Part shown: positions 1 through 7,495 of the stretch, piece after piece
Layout of the letters: every line of letters begins with the position of its first letter
Numbering within the stretch: the first letter of the stretch is position 1
Assembly: GCA_003153055.1 (NCBI GenBank)
Contig: PMBV01000110.1
Location: forward strand, 1-28,193
Direction of reading: 5' to 3'
DNA length: 28,193 nucleotides
Source of the DNA: Myxococcales bacterium
GTDB lineage: Bacteria; Myxococcota; Myxococcia; Myxococcales; Myxococcaceae
Translations under genes and position numbers: made by a program
Notes under the pieces: model-generated
The model's input: only the letters and a program-made list of their open reading frames with translations
Told to the model about the DNA's origin: nothing
The model's database searches: none

Positions 1-980
1 ATGCCGGTCTCGGCGTGCGTCCAGTCTTTGAACCGCTTTCCCTTCACTTGCATGCCGTCGTACAGATGCTCCATCTCCTCGGCCTTGAGGCCTTCGGCCC
101 AGGGGAAGAACAGCGTCGTCCCCTTTCCACAGAAGTACTCGACGTGGCATTGGCCGCACACGTACGAGCGCATCTCCTGCCGGGTCCCGTCGAGGTTGGG
201 GTCGTAGGCCTTCGCCCGGTCGCCCCTGCGCCAGCGCTCCACGCTGGGGAGATGCGGCACGGCCGCCTCGGAACTCGCGAGCTTCTGAATGGCGGTGATG
301 AAGCCGGGTCGAGTCACCCGCAGCTCCATCGAGGCGGGGTCGTGGCAATCGACGCATGACACCGGGTGGGCCTTCCCGGTGAGCGCCTCGAGCTGTTGGT
401 GTGTTTCCCAGTAGCTGAGCTCGGAGACCTTCTCGAGGCCCTTCTGCACCTGCTCGGCTGGGCTGGCCTGTGGCGCCGCCTCCTTCCCGAGTTTCTTGTA
501 CAGAGGCATGATAGACGCGTGGCAGTGGAGACAGTTGCCTGACTGCTTGCTCTCGGCCGGAATGTTTCGCTTGGTGTTCTCCTGGTCGACCAGCATGAAG
601 GCGTGCCCGCGGCGATCCCGGTAGTCGACCGCGAACAGGTAGCCGGCGAAGACTCGCGTCAGCCACGGGTCACGGGCGGCCTTCTGAGACGGGAGCGCCC
701 CTTCAGCGCCGCCGCTGCCCCCTCCGTACTTGGTGCTCGAGGGCTCCGAGGTGCGCTTGTAGCCGTCGTATTCGCGGGGCCAGTTGGTGCCCCACTTCGC
801 GGCGTCGACGTCGTTCTCGGTCACGTCGACCAGTTTGACGAAGGTGCTCCGGGCCTCCTGCTTCCGCTCGGCGATGTTGACGAGCAGGGCACCGATGCCG
901 AGGGCGATGAGGGCGAAGGCCCCCGTGACGAGGGCGAGGAGCAGGCCGCGTCTTCTCGGCGGCTGGTTTTCCTGGGACAT
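1..980 (-). CDS. nrfA: NrfA, ammonia-forming cytochrome c nitrite reductase (3' end cut by window edge)
   Basis: Catalyses six-electron reduction of nitrite to ammonium in the periplasm. The visible 326 residues start with an uncleaved-looking signal anchor (hydrophobic about 12-35). Three heme sites are visible: CLHCH at 150-154, CVDCH at 209-213 and CGQCH at 275-279; the remaining two expected hemes lie beyond the left edge. The third heme is followed by E281-Y282, matching the calcium-ligand Glu and catalytic Tyr of NrfA (CGQCHVEY signature), and R138 lies where the catalytic Arg is expected. The RGHAF segment at 124-128 is also typical. The first heme, which carries the active site in most NrfA, has CXXCH here instead of the usual CXXCK. 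The start is supported by AAGGAG six bases upstream of the ATG. It follows nrfH by 37 nt and is surely co-transcribed with it. Family assignment is firm; the C-terminus cannot be checked. Confidence 0.95.
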   Translation of the reverse strand, partial: MSQENQPPRRRGLLLALVTGAFALIALGIGALLVNIAERKQEARSTFVKLVDVTENDVDAAKWGTNWPREYDGYKRTSEPSSTKYGGGSGGAEGALPSQKAARDPWLTRVFAGYLFAVDYRDRRGHAFMLVDQENTKRNIPAESKQSGNCLHCHASIMPLYKKLGKEAAPQASPAEQVQKGLEKVSELSYWETHQQLEALTGKAHPVSCVDCHDPASMELRVTRPGFITAIQKLASSEAAVPHLPSVERWRRGDRAKAYDPNLDGTRQEMRSYVCGQCHVEYFCGKGTTLFFPWAEGLKAEEMEHLYDGMQVKGKRFKDWTHAETG

Positions 981-1017
981 GCGCGACTCCTTGGGGCGGT
1001 ACAGGTGAAAGGGCGTG

Positions 1018-1476
1018 TCAGCGGAGATGGCCGACGGAGCGGTGGCATTGGACGCAGTGCGTGCCCTCGCCTCGGGCAATCTCCTCCACCAGCTCCCGGT
1101 GACAGCGGCGGCAGTTGGCCTCGACGATGGCGCTGCTCTGGGGCCGGGCGCGGATGACATCTGGGTACCCGCCGAGCGTGAACGCGAGCGAGTGATGCAA
1201 GCCATTCTCCGCCTTGACGAGGTACTTGGGCACCAGAGCCGCGGGTGTATGGCAATCGTTGCAGGTGGCCACGTGGTGATGAGGGCCAGCCAGCCACCCG
1301 TCGTATTGGGCTGTCATGACGTGGCAGTTCGCGCAGCTCGCCGGGTCGTTGCCGAGGTACGAGGTGCCCTTCGCGTAGTGAAAGGCATACGCCGAGAGGC
1401 CGAGACACAGCCCCGCAACCGCCCCCGCGACCGTCATCGGAAGGGGCAACAAGGAGACGCCGTGGCGCTTCATCAT
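1018..1476 (-). CDS. nrfH: NrfH, membrane-anchored tetraheme quinol dehydrogenase (NapC/NirT family)
   Basis: Oxidises menaquinol and passes electrons to NrfA at the outer face of the inner membrane. It has 152 residues, with one N-terminal membrane helix at about 10-32 and four heme motifs: CANCH (48-52), CNDCH (72-76), CRRCH (122-126) and CVQCH (141-145). The first is followed by V-M (M54), the CXXCHXM arrangement that supplies the unusual Met ligand in NrfH. Start choice: an upstream ATG at 1506 directly abuts the -12 element of a sigma-54 promoter and would lie upstream of the transcription start. The double ATG at 1476/1473 is preceded by GAGG five bases away, so 1476 is preferred. Upstream of nrfA by 37 nt in the same orientation. 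Since no NapC is encoded nearby, it may also feed the NapM/NapA branch (inference). Confidence 0.94.
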   Translation of the reverse strand: MMKRHGVSLLPLPMTVAGAVAGLCLGLSAYAFHYAKGTSYLGNDPASCANCHVMTAQYDGWLAGPHHHVATCNDCHTPAALVPKYLVKAENGLHHSLAFTLGGYPDVIRARPQSSAIVEANCRRCHRELVEEIARGEGTHCVQCHRSVGHLR

Positions 1477-1506
1477 GAGGGCCTCAAGGGTTCTGAGAGG
1501 GGCCAT

Positions 1507-1522
1507 CGCAAGGTTCGCGCCA
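1507..1522 (-). promoter_or_regulatory. sigma-54 (-24/-12) promoter of nrfHA
   Basis: On the minus strand the sequence TGGCGCGAACCTTGCG fits the consensus TGGCACG-N4-TTGCW with the exact TGGC-N7-TTGC spacing. Transcription should begin near 1497, leaving a leader of about 20 nt before the nrfH ATG at 1476. The neighbouring NtrC-type regulator is the obvious candidate activator. Confidence 0.85.
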
Positions 1523-1582
1523 GGCCGGAGCCATCAAACTCCCCCAAACCAGGCGTCCGCCACCGGCTGGCCGCGAGTCGAA

Positions 1583-1620
1583 TCGGATGAACGCTCCCGT
1601 GATCGGATGCGCGGATCCGA
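1583..1620. promoter_or_regulatory. Putative enhancer (bEBP binding sites) upstream of nrfHA
   Basis: Plus-strand 1603-1620 is the perfect inverted repeat TCGGAT-GCGCGG-ATCCGA. A further TCGGAT half-site at 1583-1588 lies 20 bp away, about two helical turns, although its partner arm at 1595-1600 is poor. The block ends at the stop codon of the regulator gene and lies about 80-110 bp upstream of the -24 element, a normal place for sigma-54 enhancer sites. The same 6-6-6 palindrome occurs upstream of the nap operon promoter (7478-7495). Binding by the adjacent regulator is inferred. A hairpin after the regulator gene is the alternative, but no T-tract follows. Confidence 0.65.
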
Positions 1621-1628
1621 CCGCGTCG

Positions 1629-3011
1629 TCAGCGATAGTCGTCGCGCGACAGCCCGTAGGCCTTCATCTTCTCGTAGAGGTTCCGCTCGGCGATGCCCGC
1701 CGCACGCGCCACCTCACCCACTCGGCCCTTGTGCGCCCTCAGCAGTCGGGTGAGGTATTCTCGTTCGAAGCGCTCCACCAATCGCGCCTTCGAGTCGAGC
1801 AGGGGGAGGTCGAACTCCGCGAGGCCCGCGACCAGGGGCCCGGGTTGCGCGGGCTGGCCCAAGAGCGGCGCCACCGAATCCCACCCCATGAGCGCGGCTC
1901 GCTCGCAGAGGTTGCGGAGCTCGCGCACGTTCCCGGGCCACGGGTACTCGCGGGCCGCCGCCAGCACGGTCGCGGGAGGAGGCGGGACCGGGCGGCCGAA
2001 GCGCTCGGAGAACGTCTTGAGGAAGTGGTTCAGCAACATCACCAGGTCTCCGGGTCGCTCTCGGAGTGGGGGCAGCCGGACCGGAATGACGTTGAGGCGG
2101 TAATAGAGGTCGTCGCGGAAGCGCCCCTCCTTGACCAGCCCCTCGAGGTCCCGGTTGGTGGCGGCGACGATTCGCACGTCGACCTTCTCGGCGCGTTGGC
2201 CACCGACCCGGGTCAGCTCGCGCTCCTGGATGACGCGGAGGAGCTTGGCTTGGATGGCAGGGATGAGGTCGCCCACTTCGTCGAGGAAGAGGGTGCCTCC
2301 ATCGGCCTGCTCGAAGTGGCCGATGCGCCGGGCGGTGGCGCCGGTGAAGGCACCCTTCTCGTGGCCGAAGAACTCCGACTCCATGAGCTCGGCAGGCACG
2401 GCGGTGCAATTCACGGGGACGAAGGGGCGGTCACGCCGTGGAGAGCGTCGGTGCACCGCGCGGGCGACCAGCTCCTTGCCTGTGCCTGTCTCGCCCCGGA
2501 GCAGCACGGTGGCGTCGGCGCTGGCGACCTGCTCGATGACCCGGAAGACCTCGCGGATTTCGGGTGAGTCGCCCACGATGTCCTCGAAGCCGATGGCGCG
2601 GTCGAGCTCGGTGCGCAGCCGCTCCACGTCGCGGCGGGCCCGCTCGTGTGCCACGGCATGCCGGAGCACCAGCGCCAGCTCGTCCCAACGGACGGGCTTG
2701 GTGAGGTAGTGCAGCGCGCCCTTGCGCATGGCCTCCACGGCCGTCTCCACCGTGGCGTGAGCGGTCACCAGCACCACCGGCAGCGACGGGCTCACCCGGT
2801 GGACGCGCTCCATGAGCGAGATGCCGTCGAGGTCGGCCATCATGAGGTCCGTCACCATGGCCAGCGGGTCGTCCTCGGCGAGCCGTGCCAGGGCTTCCTC
2901 GCCGGAGCCCGCCAGCAGCACCTCGAAGCCGTCGAGCGGCAAGTTGGCCCGCGCCACCTTCCGGGTGTTGGGGTCGTCGTCGACGAAGAGGATGAGGCCC
3001 TCCTTGCTCAT
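1629..3011 (-). CDS. NtrC-family sigma-54-dependent response regulator of the nap/nrf cluster
   Basis: A 460-residue transcriptional activator. The N-terminal receiver has acidic residues D11-D12, phospho-acceptor D55, T83 and K105, all conserved. The AAA+ domain carries Walker A GETGTGKE at 173-180, the sigma-54 contact loop GAFTGA at 220-225 and Walker B with FLDE near 242-245. A Fis-type helix-turn-helix closes the protein (about 425-455). Its ATG overlaps the TGA of the kinase gene (ATGA), with GGAGGT just upstream, so the two are translationally coupled. It should be phosphorylated by that kinase and then activate sigma-54 promoters. Two such promoters with a shared upstream palindrome flank this gene block, one driving the operon containing the regulator itself, which implies positive feedback (inference). 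Confidence 0.93.
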   Translation of the reverse strand: MSKEGLILFVDDDPNTRKVARANLPLDGFEVLLAGSGEEALARLAEDDPLAMVTDLMMADLDGISLMERVHRVSPSLPVVLVTAHATVETAVEAMRKGALHYLTKPVRWDELALVLRHAVAHERARRDVERLRTELDRAIGFEDIVGDSPEIREVFRVIEQVASADATVLLRGETGTGKELVARAVHRRSPRRDRPFVPVNCTAVPAELMESEFFGHEKGAFTGATARRIGHFEQADGGTLFLDEVGDLIPAIQAKLLRVIQERELTRVGGQRAEKVDVRIVAATNRDLEGLVKEGRFRDDLYYRLNVIPVRLPPLRERPGDLVMLLNHFLKTFSERFGRPVPPPPATVLAAAREYPWPGNVRELRNLCERAALMGWDSVAPLLGQPAQPGPLVAGLAEFDLPLLDSKARLVERFEREYLTRLLRAHKGRVGEVARAAGIAERNLYEKMKAYGLSRDDYR

Positions 3012-4402
3012 GTGACCTCCGCGGTGGACGCCACGGCCACTCGGCGCACGGGAAACCGCAGGCGAGCGATGATGCCGCCGCCCTCTCGCGGTACGAGCGT
3101 GAACTGAGCTCGATGCAGCTCGGCGGCGCGCTGCACGACGACGAGCCCCAGGCCAGTGCCCTGGGCCTTGGTCGTGACGAAGGGGCGCCGCACCTCGTCG
3201 AGGCGATCCATCGGGATGCCGCAGCCGCGGTCCAGCACCTCTACGACGACCGCGACCTCGCCGCCGGTCCCCTCGGTGCGCGTCACCAGTTCCGGACCCG
3301 AGGGCCCGCCCGCATCGAAGGCGTTGCCGAGCAGATTGAGCAGGGCCTCCGAGACCATGGTGGCGTCGAGGTCCAGTGGTGGGAGGTCGCCGGCCAGCTC
3401 GAGATGCACGGTCTCCGCCGGTAGCCCCCGGACGAGGGCGGCATCGCGGGCCGCGGCGCGGATGACCCGGTTCACCGCCGACGGCGCCAACACTGGATCC
3501 GCCGGACGGGCCACATGGAGGAGCTCGGTGATGAAGCCATTGACGCGCTGGACCTCTTCATCGATGAGGCCGGCGTACTCAGCCACGTCGGCGTCGCCGT
3601 TCAGCTTGCGCTTGAGGTACTGGGCGGCGCCGTCGATGGCGTTGAGCGGGTTGCGGAGCTCGTGGGCGATCTGCGCCGACATCTGCCCGAGGCCGGCGAG
3701 CCGCTCGGCGTCCAGCAGGCGCGTCTCGAGGTGGCGCCGCTCGGCAATGTCGCGGATGACCATGACAGTTCCCAGGTAGGCCCCGCCCGGAGACCGTACG
3801 GGTGCGTACGTCGTCTCGTAGCGACCCTCCTTCTCCTTGATGATGGAGTGCGCGGGCCCGGCGTCGTCGCCCGAGCGAAGGTACCCCATGACGCGCCCGA
3901 GGACGTTGTAGCTGGTGCGCGGATGACAGTCTTTGAGGTTCCCGCCGGCCCCCTTCGAGAGGTTCCGCAGGACGCGGCCCGCCTTGTTGACGAGAGCAAT
4001 CGCATCGTTCGCGTCGACGAAGATGACGCCCTCGGCCATGGAGTCCACCATGGCTTGCATGGTCTCGAGCTCGGCGTGACGGGCGATGCGCTCCTCGCGA
4101 GCCTCGGCGAGGGCGGCCTCGGCGCGGCGGCTCCGCTCGGCGAGCGCACGGAGGAGGAGACCCAAGGAAATGGCGGCTACGGCGATGGACACCGCCGCGA
4201 CACTGGCCGTGCGCCAGGCCGTCGCGGCGAGGTGCGGCTCAAGCACGGACACGTCGCGGAGAAAGAGGATGCTCGTCACGAGCGCGGTGCCCGCGGCGAC
4301 TGCCGCCAGGGCCGCGGCGAGCCGCCCGTCAGGGCTGGGTTGGAGAAGCATGCGAGTCAATGGTACTCCCTCGGCGCGCGTCCATGCGATGAGGCCAGCC
4401 AT
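3008..4402 (-). CDS. PAS-containing membrane sensor histidine kinase of the nap/nrf cluster
   Basis: A 464-residue kinase. Two membrane helices at about 28-48 and 64-86 enclose a very short extracytoplasmic loop, so the signal is probably sensed in the membrane or cytoplasm. A short coiled-coil stretch leads into a PAS domain at about 118-222. This PAS contains D158-C159-H160-P161, resembling the conserved Cys-His-Pro of PAS_10/DUF438-type domains. The HisKA domain has H247 in AHELRNPL, and the HATPase domain has the N box (NLLGNAFDA), DRGCGIP and GTGLGL. Start: ATG at 4402 lies one base after the napD stop, with GAGG within the napD end. A longer frame to 4447 would run inside napD and is less likely. 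The 3' end overlaps the regulator start by four bases. The signal could be nitrate, nitrite, NO, redox or oxygen; the sequence does not decide. Confidence 0.9.
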   Translation of the reverse strand: MAGLIAWTRAEGVPLTRMLLQPSPDGRLAAALAAVAAGTALVTSILFLRDVSVLEPHLAATAWRTASVAAVSIAVAAISLGLLLRALAERSRRAEAALAEAREERIARHAELETMQAMVDSMAEGVIFVDANDAIALVNKAGRVLRNLSKGAGGNLKDCHPRTSYNVLGRVMGYLRSGDDAGPAHSIIKEKEGRYETTYAPVRSPGGAYLGTVMVIRDIAERRHLETRLLDAERLAGLGQMSAQIAHELRNPLNAIDGAAQYLKRKLNGDADVAEYAGLIDEEVQRVNGFITELLHVARPADPVLAPSAVNRVIRAAARDAALVRGLPAETVHLELAGDLPPLDLDATMVSEALLNLLGNAFDAGGPSGPELVTRTEGTGGEVAVVVEVLDRGCGIPMDRLDEVRRPFVTTKAQGTGLGLVVVQRAAELHRAQFTLVPREGGGIIARLRFPVRRVAVASTAEVT

Positions 4403-4403
4403 C

Positions 4404-4646
4404 TCATTCGCCCTCGTCGGTCCCCACGAAGGTAGGGAAGACCCCAAGCAGCTCGGGGTTTTCGGCCAGGAGCCGCTCGGACCACGACTCCAGCGTCGCG
4501 GCGTCAGGTGCTTCCCAGACGGCGGCCACCTTGCTGTCCCCGTCGCCTCCCTCGAGGGTGATGCCAGGCTCGCTGGCGAGGCGGGCGGCCACGAGCGGCC
4601 CTGCGCCTGGGGCAGTGAGGAAGACGATGCCGGCCACGGTGCTCAC
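4404..4646 (-). CDS. napD: NapD, NapA maturation chaperone
   Basis: An 80-residue cytoplasmic protein whose size, position directly after napA and pattern (VAGIVFLTAPGAG at the N-terminus, VAAVWEAPD in the middle, a final 'GVFPTFVGTDEGE'-like tail) match the NapD family. NapD binds the Tat signal peptide of NapA during molybdenum cofactor insertion. It begins with a GTG that overlaps the napA TGA (GTGA), so it is translationally coupled. The kinase gene starts one base after its stop. Identity rests partly on context because NapD sequences are weakly conserved. Confidence 0.82.
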   Translation of the reverse strand: MSTVAGIVFLTAPGAGPLVAARLASEPGITLEGGDGDSKVAAVWEAPDAATLESWSERLLAENPELLGVFPTFVGTDEGE

Positions 4647-6898
4647 GCCTTCGCCGCCTTCACCGCGCAGATTTTGAACTCGGGCTGCCTCGAGATGGGG
4701 TCCACGGCGTCGATGGTGAGCACGTTGCACATGTGGTCGGGGTCGTGCATGTGCACGAACACCAACCCCTTGCGGGCCGAGTCCACCACGCGAACCTTGA
4801 AGACCTCGGTGCCCCGGCGCGACGTCAGCCGGACCCGGTCGCCGCTCTTCACGTCGAGGGTGGAGGCGTCGTCGGGGTGCAGCTCGGCCAGCGCTTCGTA
4901 GTTGGCCTGCCGCAGCTCCTTGCAGGTGCGGGTCATCGTGCCGGTGTGCCAGTGCTCGATGACTCGGCCGGTGGTGAACCAGAGCGGGTACTCCGCGTCC
5001 ACCACCTCCTCGGGCGGCTTCTGCGGCCGCAGCCAGACCACGGCCTTCATGTCGGGACGGCCGTAGAAGGACACTCGGTCCGGCGCGTCGGCCGGGACGA
5101 GCGGGTCCTCGCCCCGCACGAAACGCCGCTTGGTGCCCGCGTGGCCTTCGGTCGGCAGCGGCCAAAGCAAGCCGTGCGACTGGCGCAAGCGGTCTCGGGT
5201 CATGCCGTGGAAGTCATAGGCCGTTCCTTGGGAGGCCGCGCGAATCTCTTCCCAGACATCGTCCGGCCCCTTGAAGGGCAAGAGCGCGCCGTGCCCCAAT
5301 CGGCGGGCGAAATCGCAGAGGATCTCGAGGTCCGGCCGCGCCTCGCCCAGCGGATTGACGGCCCGCTCCATCAGCTGGTAGCGGCGCTCACCGCAACCGT
5401 AGACGCCCTCCTTCTCGGCCCACAGGGCAGCCGGGAGCACCACGTCGGCGAGCTCGCTGGTGCGAGTGGGGTGAAAGGCTTCGGTGACCACGACGAAGGC
5501 CCCTTCGCGGCGCAGCGCCTTCCGGTAGCGATTCACGTTGGGGAGGCTCTGACCGGGGTTGGTGCACATGACCCACAAGGCCTTGAGCTTCCCGTCTTCG
5601 ATGGCGCGGAACATGTCGATGGTGGGGAGCCCCGGCTTGGGAGACAGCGCTCCCGCGGGCACGTTCCACAGCTTCTCCATCTGGGCCCGATGCTTGTCGT
5701 TCGCCACCAGCCGGCCATAGGGCAGGGTGTGGGAGAGCGCGCCGCCGTCGCGTACGCCACCGCAGGCGTTGGGCTGGCCGGTCAGCGAGAAGGGCGTCGA
5801 GCCGGGCTGGCCAATCTTCCCGGTGACGAGGTGGAGATTGTGCATGAGGTTGTTGGCCCATACGCCCCTGGTGCGCTGGTTGAGCCCCATGGTCCACATG
5901 GACATGGCGGTGCGCCCCTTGGCGCCGAACCAGCGGGCCGCGGTGACGATGTCCTCGGCCCGGGCCCCCGAGATGGCGGCTGCCTTCTCTGGCGTGTACT
6001 CGGCGAGGAAGGCCTTGTAGTCGGCCAGCGCCTTGTTGGCCTCGGTCCCCTCGCCGAAGGCCACGTGCTTGGCGATGAACGACTCGTCCACCAGCCCCTC
6101 GGCGAAGAGGACGTGGGCCATGGCGTTGAGGATGGCGAGGTCCGTGCCGGGGTTGAAGGAGAGGTGCAGGTCGGCGATGCGGCTGGTGGCCGTCCGGCGA
6201 GGGTCGAGGACGACGACCTTCACGTCTTTGTTGCTCCGCTTCCGCTTGATGATGCGCCGGAAGATGATGGGGTGCGCTTCCGCGGTGTTGGTCCCGACGA
6301 GGAGGATGACGTCGGCCGAGTCGATGTCCTCGTAGCAGCCCATCGGCTCATCCTTGCCGAAGGTGGTGAGGTACCCACCCACGGCGGAGGCCATGCAGAG
6401 GCGCGGGTTTCCGTCGACGTTGTTGGTGCGGAGGCCCGCTTTGAACAGCTTGTTGGCGGCGTAGGTCTCCTCGGTGAGCCCTTGGCCAGAGCCGTAGAAG
6501 CCCACCGCGTCGGGTCCGAACTGGTCAACGGTGCTTCTGAAGCGGGTCGCCACCAGGGCCATGGCCTCTTCCCACGAGGCGCGCACCAGGGCGTCACCCT
6601 TGCGGATGAGCGGATACAGCAGCCGGTCCGGCGCGGACATGATCTGCGGCAGCAAGAATCCCTTGAGACAGAGGAAGCCTGCGTTGTGATTGTCGCTGTC
6701 TCCCTTGACGGATACCACCTTGCCTTGTTTGGTTCCGATGAAGAGGCCACAGCCCGTGCCACAGTAGCGGCAGACGCTCTTGGTCCAGTGCAGGTCGCTC
6801 AGGGGCGGCGGAGCGCCCTCGCCGCGCGAGCCGAGCGCTACGAGCGCGGAGGACGCGGCGGAGGCCTTGAGGAATTCGCGGCGGTTCAAGATGCTCAT
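4643..6898 (-). CDS. napA: NapA, periplasmic nitrate reductase catalytic subunit
   Basis: Reduces nitrate to nitrite using bis-MGD molybdenum and one [4Fe-4S] cluster. It has 751 residues. A twin-arginine signal (NRREFLKAS, residues 5-13) predicts Tat export. Cluster ligands are C43, C46, C50 and C77, followed by K79. C168 in the NPRLCMAS motif is the expected molybdenum ligand; Cys at this place separates Nap-type enzymes from formate dehydrogenases. Domains for cofactor binding run through to the C-terminal molybdopterin dinucleotide-binding region (about 630-751). GGGAG precedes the ATG; the longer open frame to 7096 overlaps the upstream cytochrome gene and is rejected. It lies 11 nt after the tetraheme gene. 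No napB is visible, so it may work as a monomer with NapM as in Desulfovibrio-type systems. Confidence 0.95.
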   Translation of the reverse strand: MSILNRREFLKASAASSALVALGSRGEGAPPPLSDLHWTKSVCRYCGTGCGLFIGTKQGKVVSVKGDSDNHNAGFLCLKGFLLPQIMSAPDRLLYPLIRKGDALVRASWEEAMALVATRFRSTVDQFGPDAVGFYGSGQGLTEETYAANKLFKAGLRTNNVDGNPRLCMASAVGGYLTTFGKDEPMGCYEDIDSADVILLVGTNTAEAHPIIFRRIIKRKRSNKDVKVVVLDPRRTATSRIADLHLSFNPGTDLAILNAMAHVLFAEGLVDESFIAKHVAFGEGTEANKALADYKAFLAEYTPEKAAAISGARAEDIVTAARWFGAKGRTAMSMWTMGLNQRTRGVWANNLMHNLHLVTGKIGQPGSTPFSLTGQPNACGGVRDGGALSHTLPYGRLVANDKHRAQMEKLWNVPAGALSPKPGLPTIDMFRAIEDGKLKALWVMCTNPGQSLPNVNRYRKALRREGAFVVVTEAFHPTRTSELADVVLPAALWAEKEGVYGCGERRYQLMERAVNPLGEARPDLEILCDFARRLGHGALLPFKGPDDVWEEIRAASQGTAYDFHGMTRDRLRQSHGLLWPLPTEGHAGTKRRFVRGEDPLVPADAPDRVSFYGRPDMKAVVWLRPQKPPEEVVDAEYPLWFTTGRVIEHWHTGTMTRTCKELRQANYEALAELHPDDASTLDVKSGDRVRLTSRRGTEVFKVRVVDSARKGLVFVHMHDPDHMCNVLTIDAVDPISRQPEFKICAVKAAKA

Positions 6899-6909
6899 GC
6901 GGGCTCCCG

Positions 6910-7338
6910 TCAGCGGTGAGGGTTGCTGGAGAGGGTGTGGTGTGAGTGACAGGCGAAACAGTCTCTGATTGGCCGGTCCTCTTCCTCGGCCAGCGCCTCG
7001 AGCTGCGCGACCTGGACGGCGTGGCAGCCGATACATCCCCGTGAATCGGGCCGCGGCCGGTAGTCTGGGCCGGTGGAGCCGTGGCAGACCACACACTTCA
7101 CCAGGGCGATGCCGTGGGGAGAGTCTTCCCAGGCCTTGAAGGACTCGGCCAGGTCTGGTCGGTGACAGGTGGCACAGTCCTGCTCGCCCTCGACGTCGGG
7201 GTGGTTCTCATGCCCTTTGGCGGAGCGCGCCGCCGAGGCCGCCCGGTGGCCGGTGCACCCCGTGACCAGCAGATACGACGCCGGCAAGAGCGCGAGCCCA
7301 GAGAGGCAGCGGAGCGCGATGATGAGCCCTGGCTTCAT
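6910..7338 (-). CDS. napM: NapM-like tetraheme cytochrome c lipoprotein
   Basis: Likely electron donor to NapA. It has 142 residues. The signal peptide ends in the lipobox LVTGC with C28 as lipidated residue, so the mature protein is membrane-tethered. Four heme sites follow: CATCH (55-59), CVVCH (82-86), CIGCH (102-106) and CFACH (127-131). A small tetraheme cytochrome directly before napA is the layout of napM in delta-proteobacterial nap clusters; the symbol is by analogy. GGAGG five bases before the ATG at 7338 fixes the start. The longer frame to 7374 would begin inside the sigma-54 promoter and is rejected. First gene of the five-gene nap-kinase-regulator operon. Confidence 0.85.
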   Translation of the reverse strand: MKPGLIIALRCLSGLALLPASYLLVTGCTGHRAASAARSAKGHENHPDVEGEQDCATCHRPDLAESFKAWEDSPHGIALVKCVVCHGSTGPDYRPRPDSRGCIGCHAVQVAQLEALAEEEDRPIRDCFACHSHHTLSSNPHR

Positions 7339-7369
7339 GGATCCTCCGGTGGAAGCTGGAGGAGCAGGA

Positions 7370-7385
7370 AGCAACCCGGAGGCCA
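7370..7385 (-). promoter_or_regulatory. sigma-54 (-24/-12) promoter of the nap operon
   Basis: The minus-strand sequence TGGCCTCCGGGTTGCT has TGGC-N7-TTGCT exactly as required for sigma-54. The predicted transcription start is near 7360, about 20 nt before the napM ATG at 7338. The distance and leader length are almost identical to those of the nrfHA promoter at 1507-1522. Confidence 0.83.
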
Positions 7386-7456
7386 GCGGGTTTCAGGCGC
7401 CAACCCCGCGACCCGGCAGGCGGTCACGAGGGGCGTTTGGCGGTCGTCCCACCCGA

Positions 7457-7495
7457 CCGGATCCTCAAGTCCGGAGAGCGGATGCTTTCATCCGA
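7457..7495. promoter_or_regulatory. Putative twin enhancer sites upstream of the nap operon
   Basis: Plus-strand 7478-7495 reads GCGGAT-GCTTTC-ATCCGA, with five of six arm bases paired; 7457-7474 reads CCGGAT-CCTCAA-GTCCGG, also five of six. The centres are 21 bp apart, two helical turns. They lie roughly 70-110 bp upstream of the -24 element of the nap promoter. The first site has the same arms and six-base spacer as the palindrome at 1603-1620 upstream of nrfHA, with a different spacer sequence, as expected for a protein site. It straddles the thiH stop codon. Confidence 0.62.

Noticed and set aside
4733..6919. 728-codon plus-strand open frame opposite napA
   Set aside because: Shadow frame of a GC-rich gene: napA on the other strand has all catalytic motifs, while this frame is low-complexity His/Val/Gly/Leu-rich sequence.
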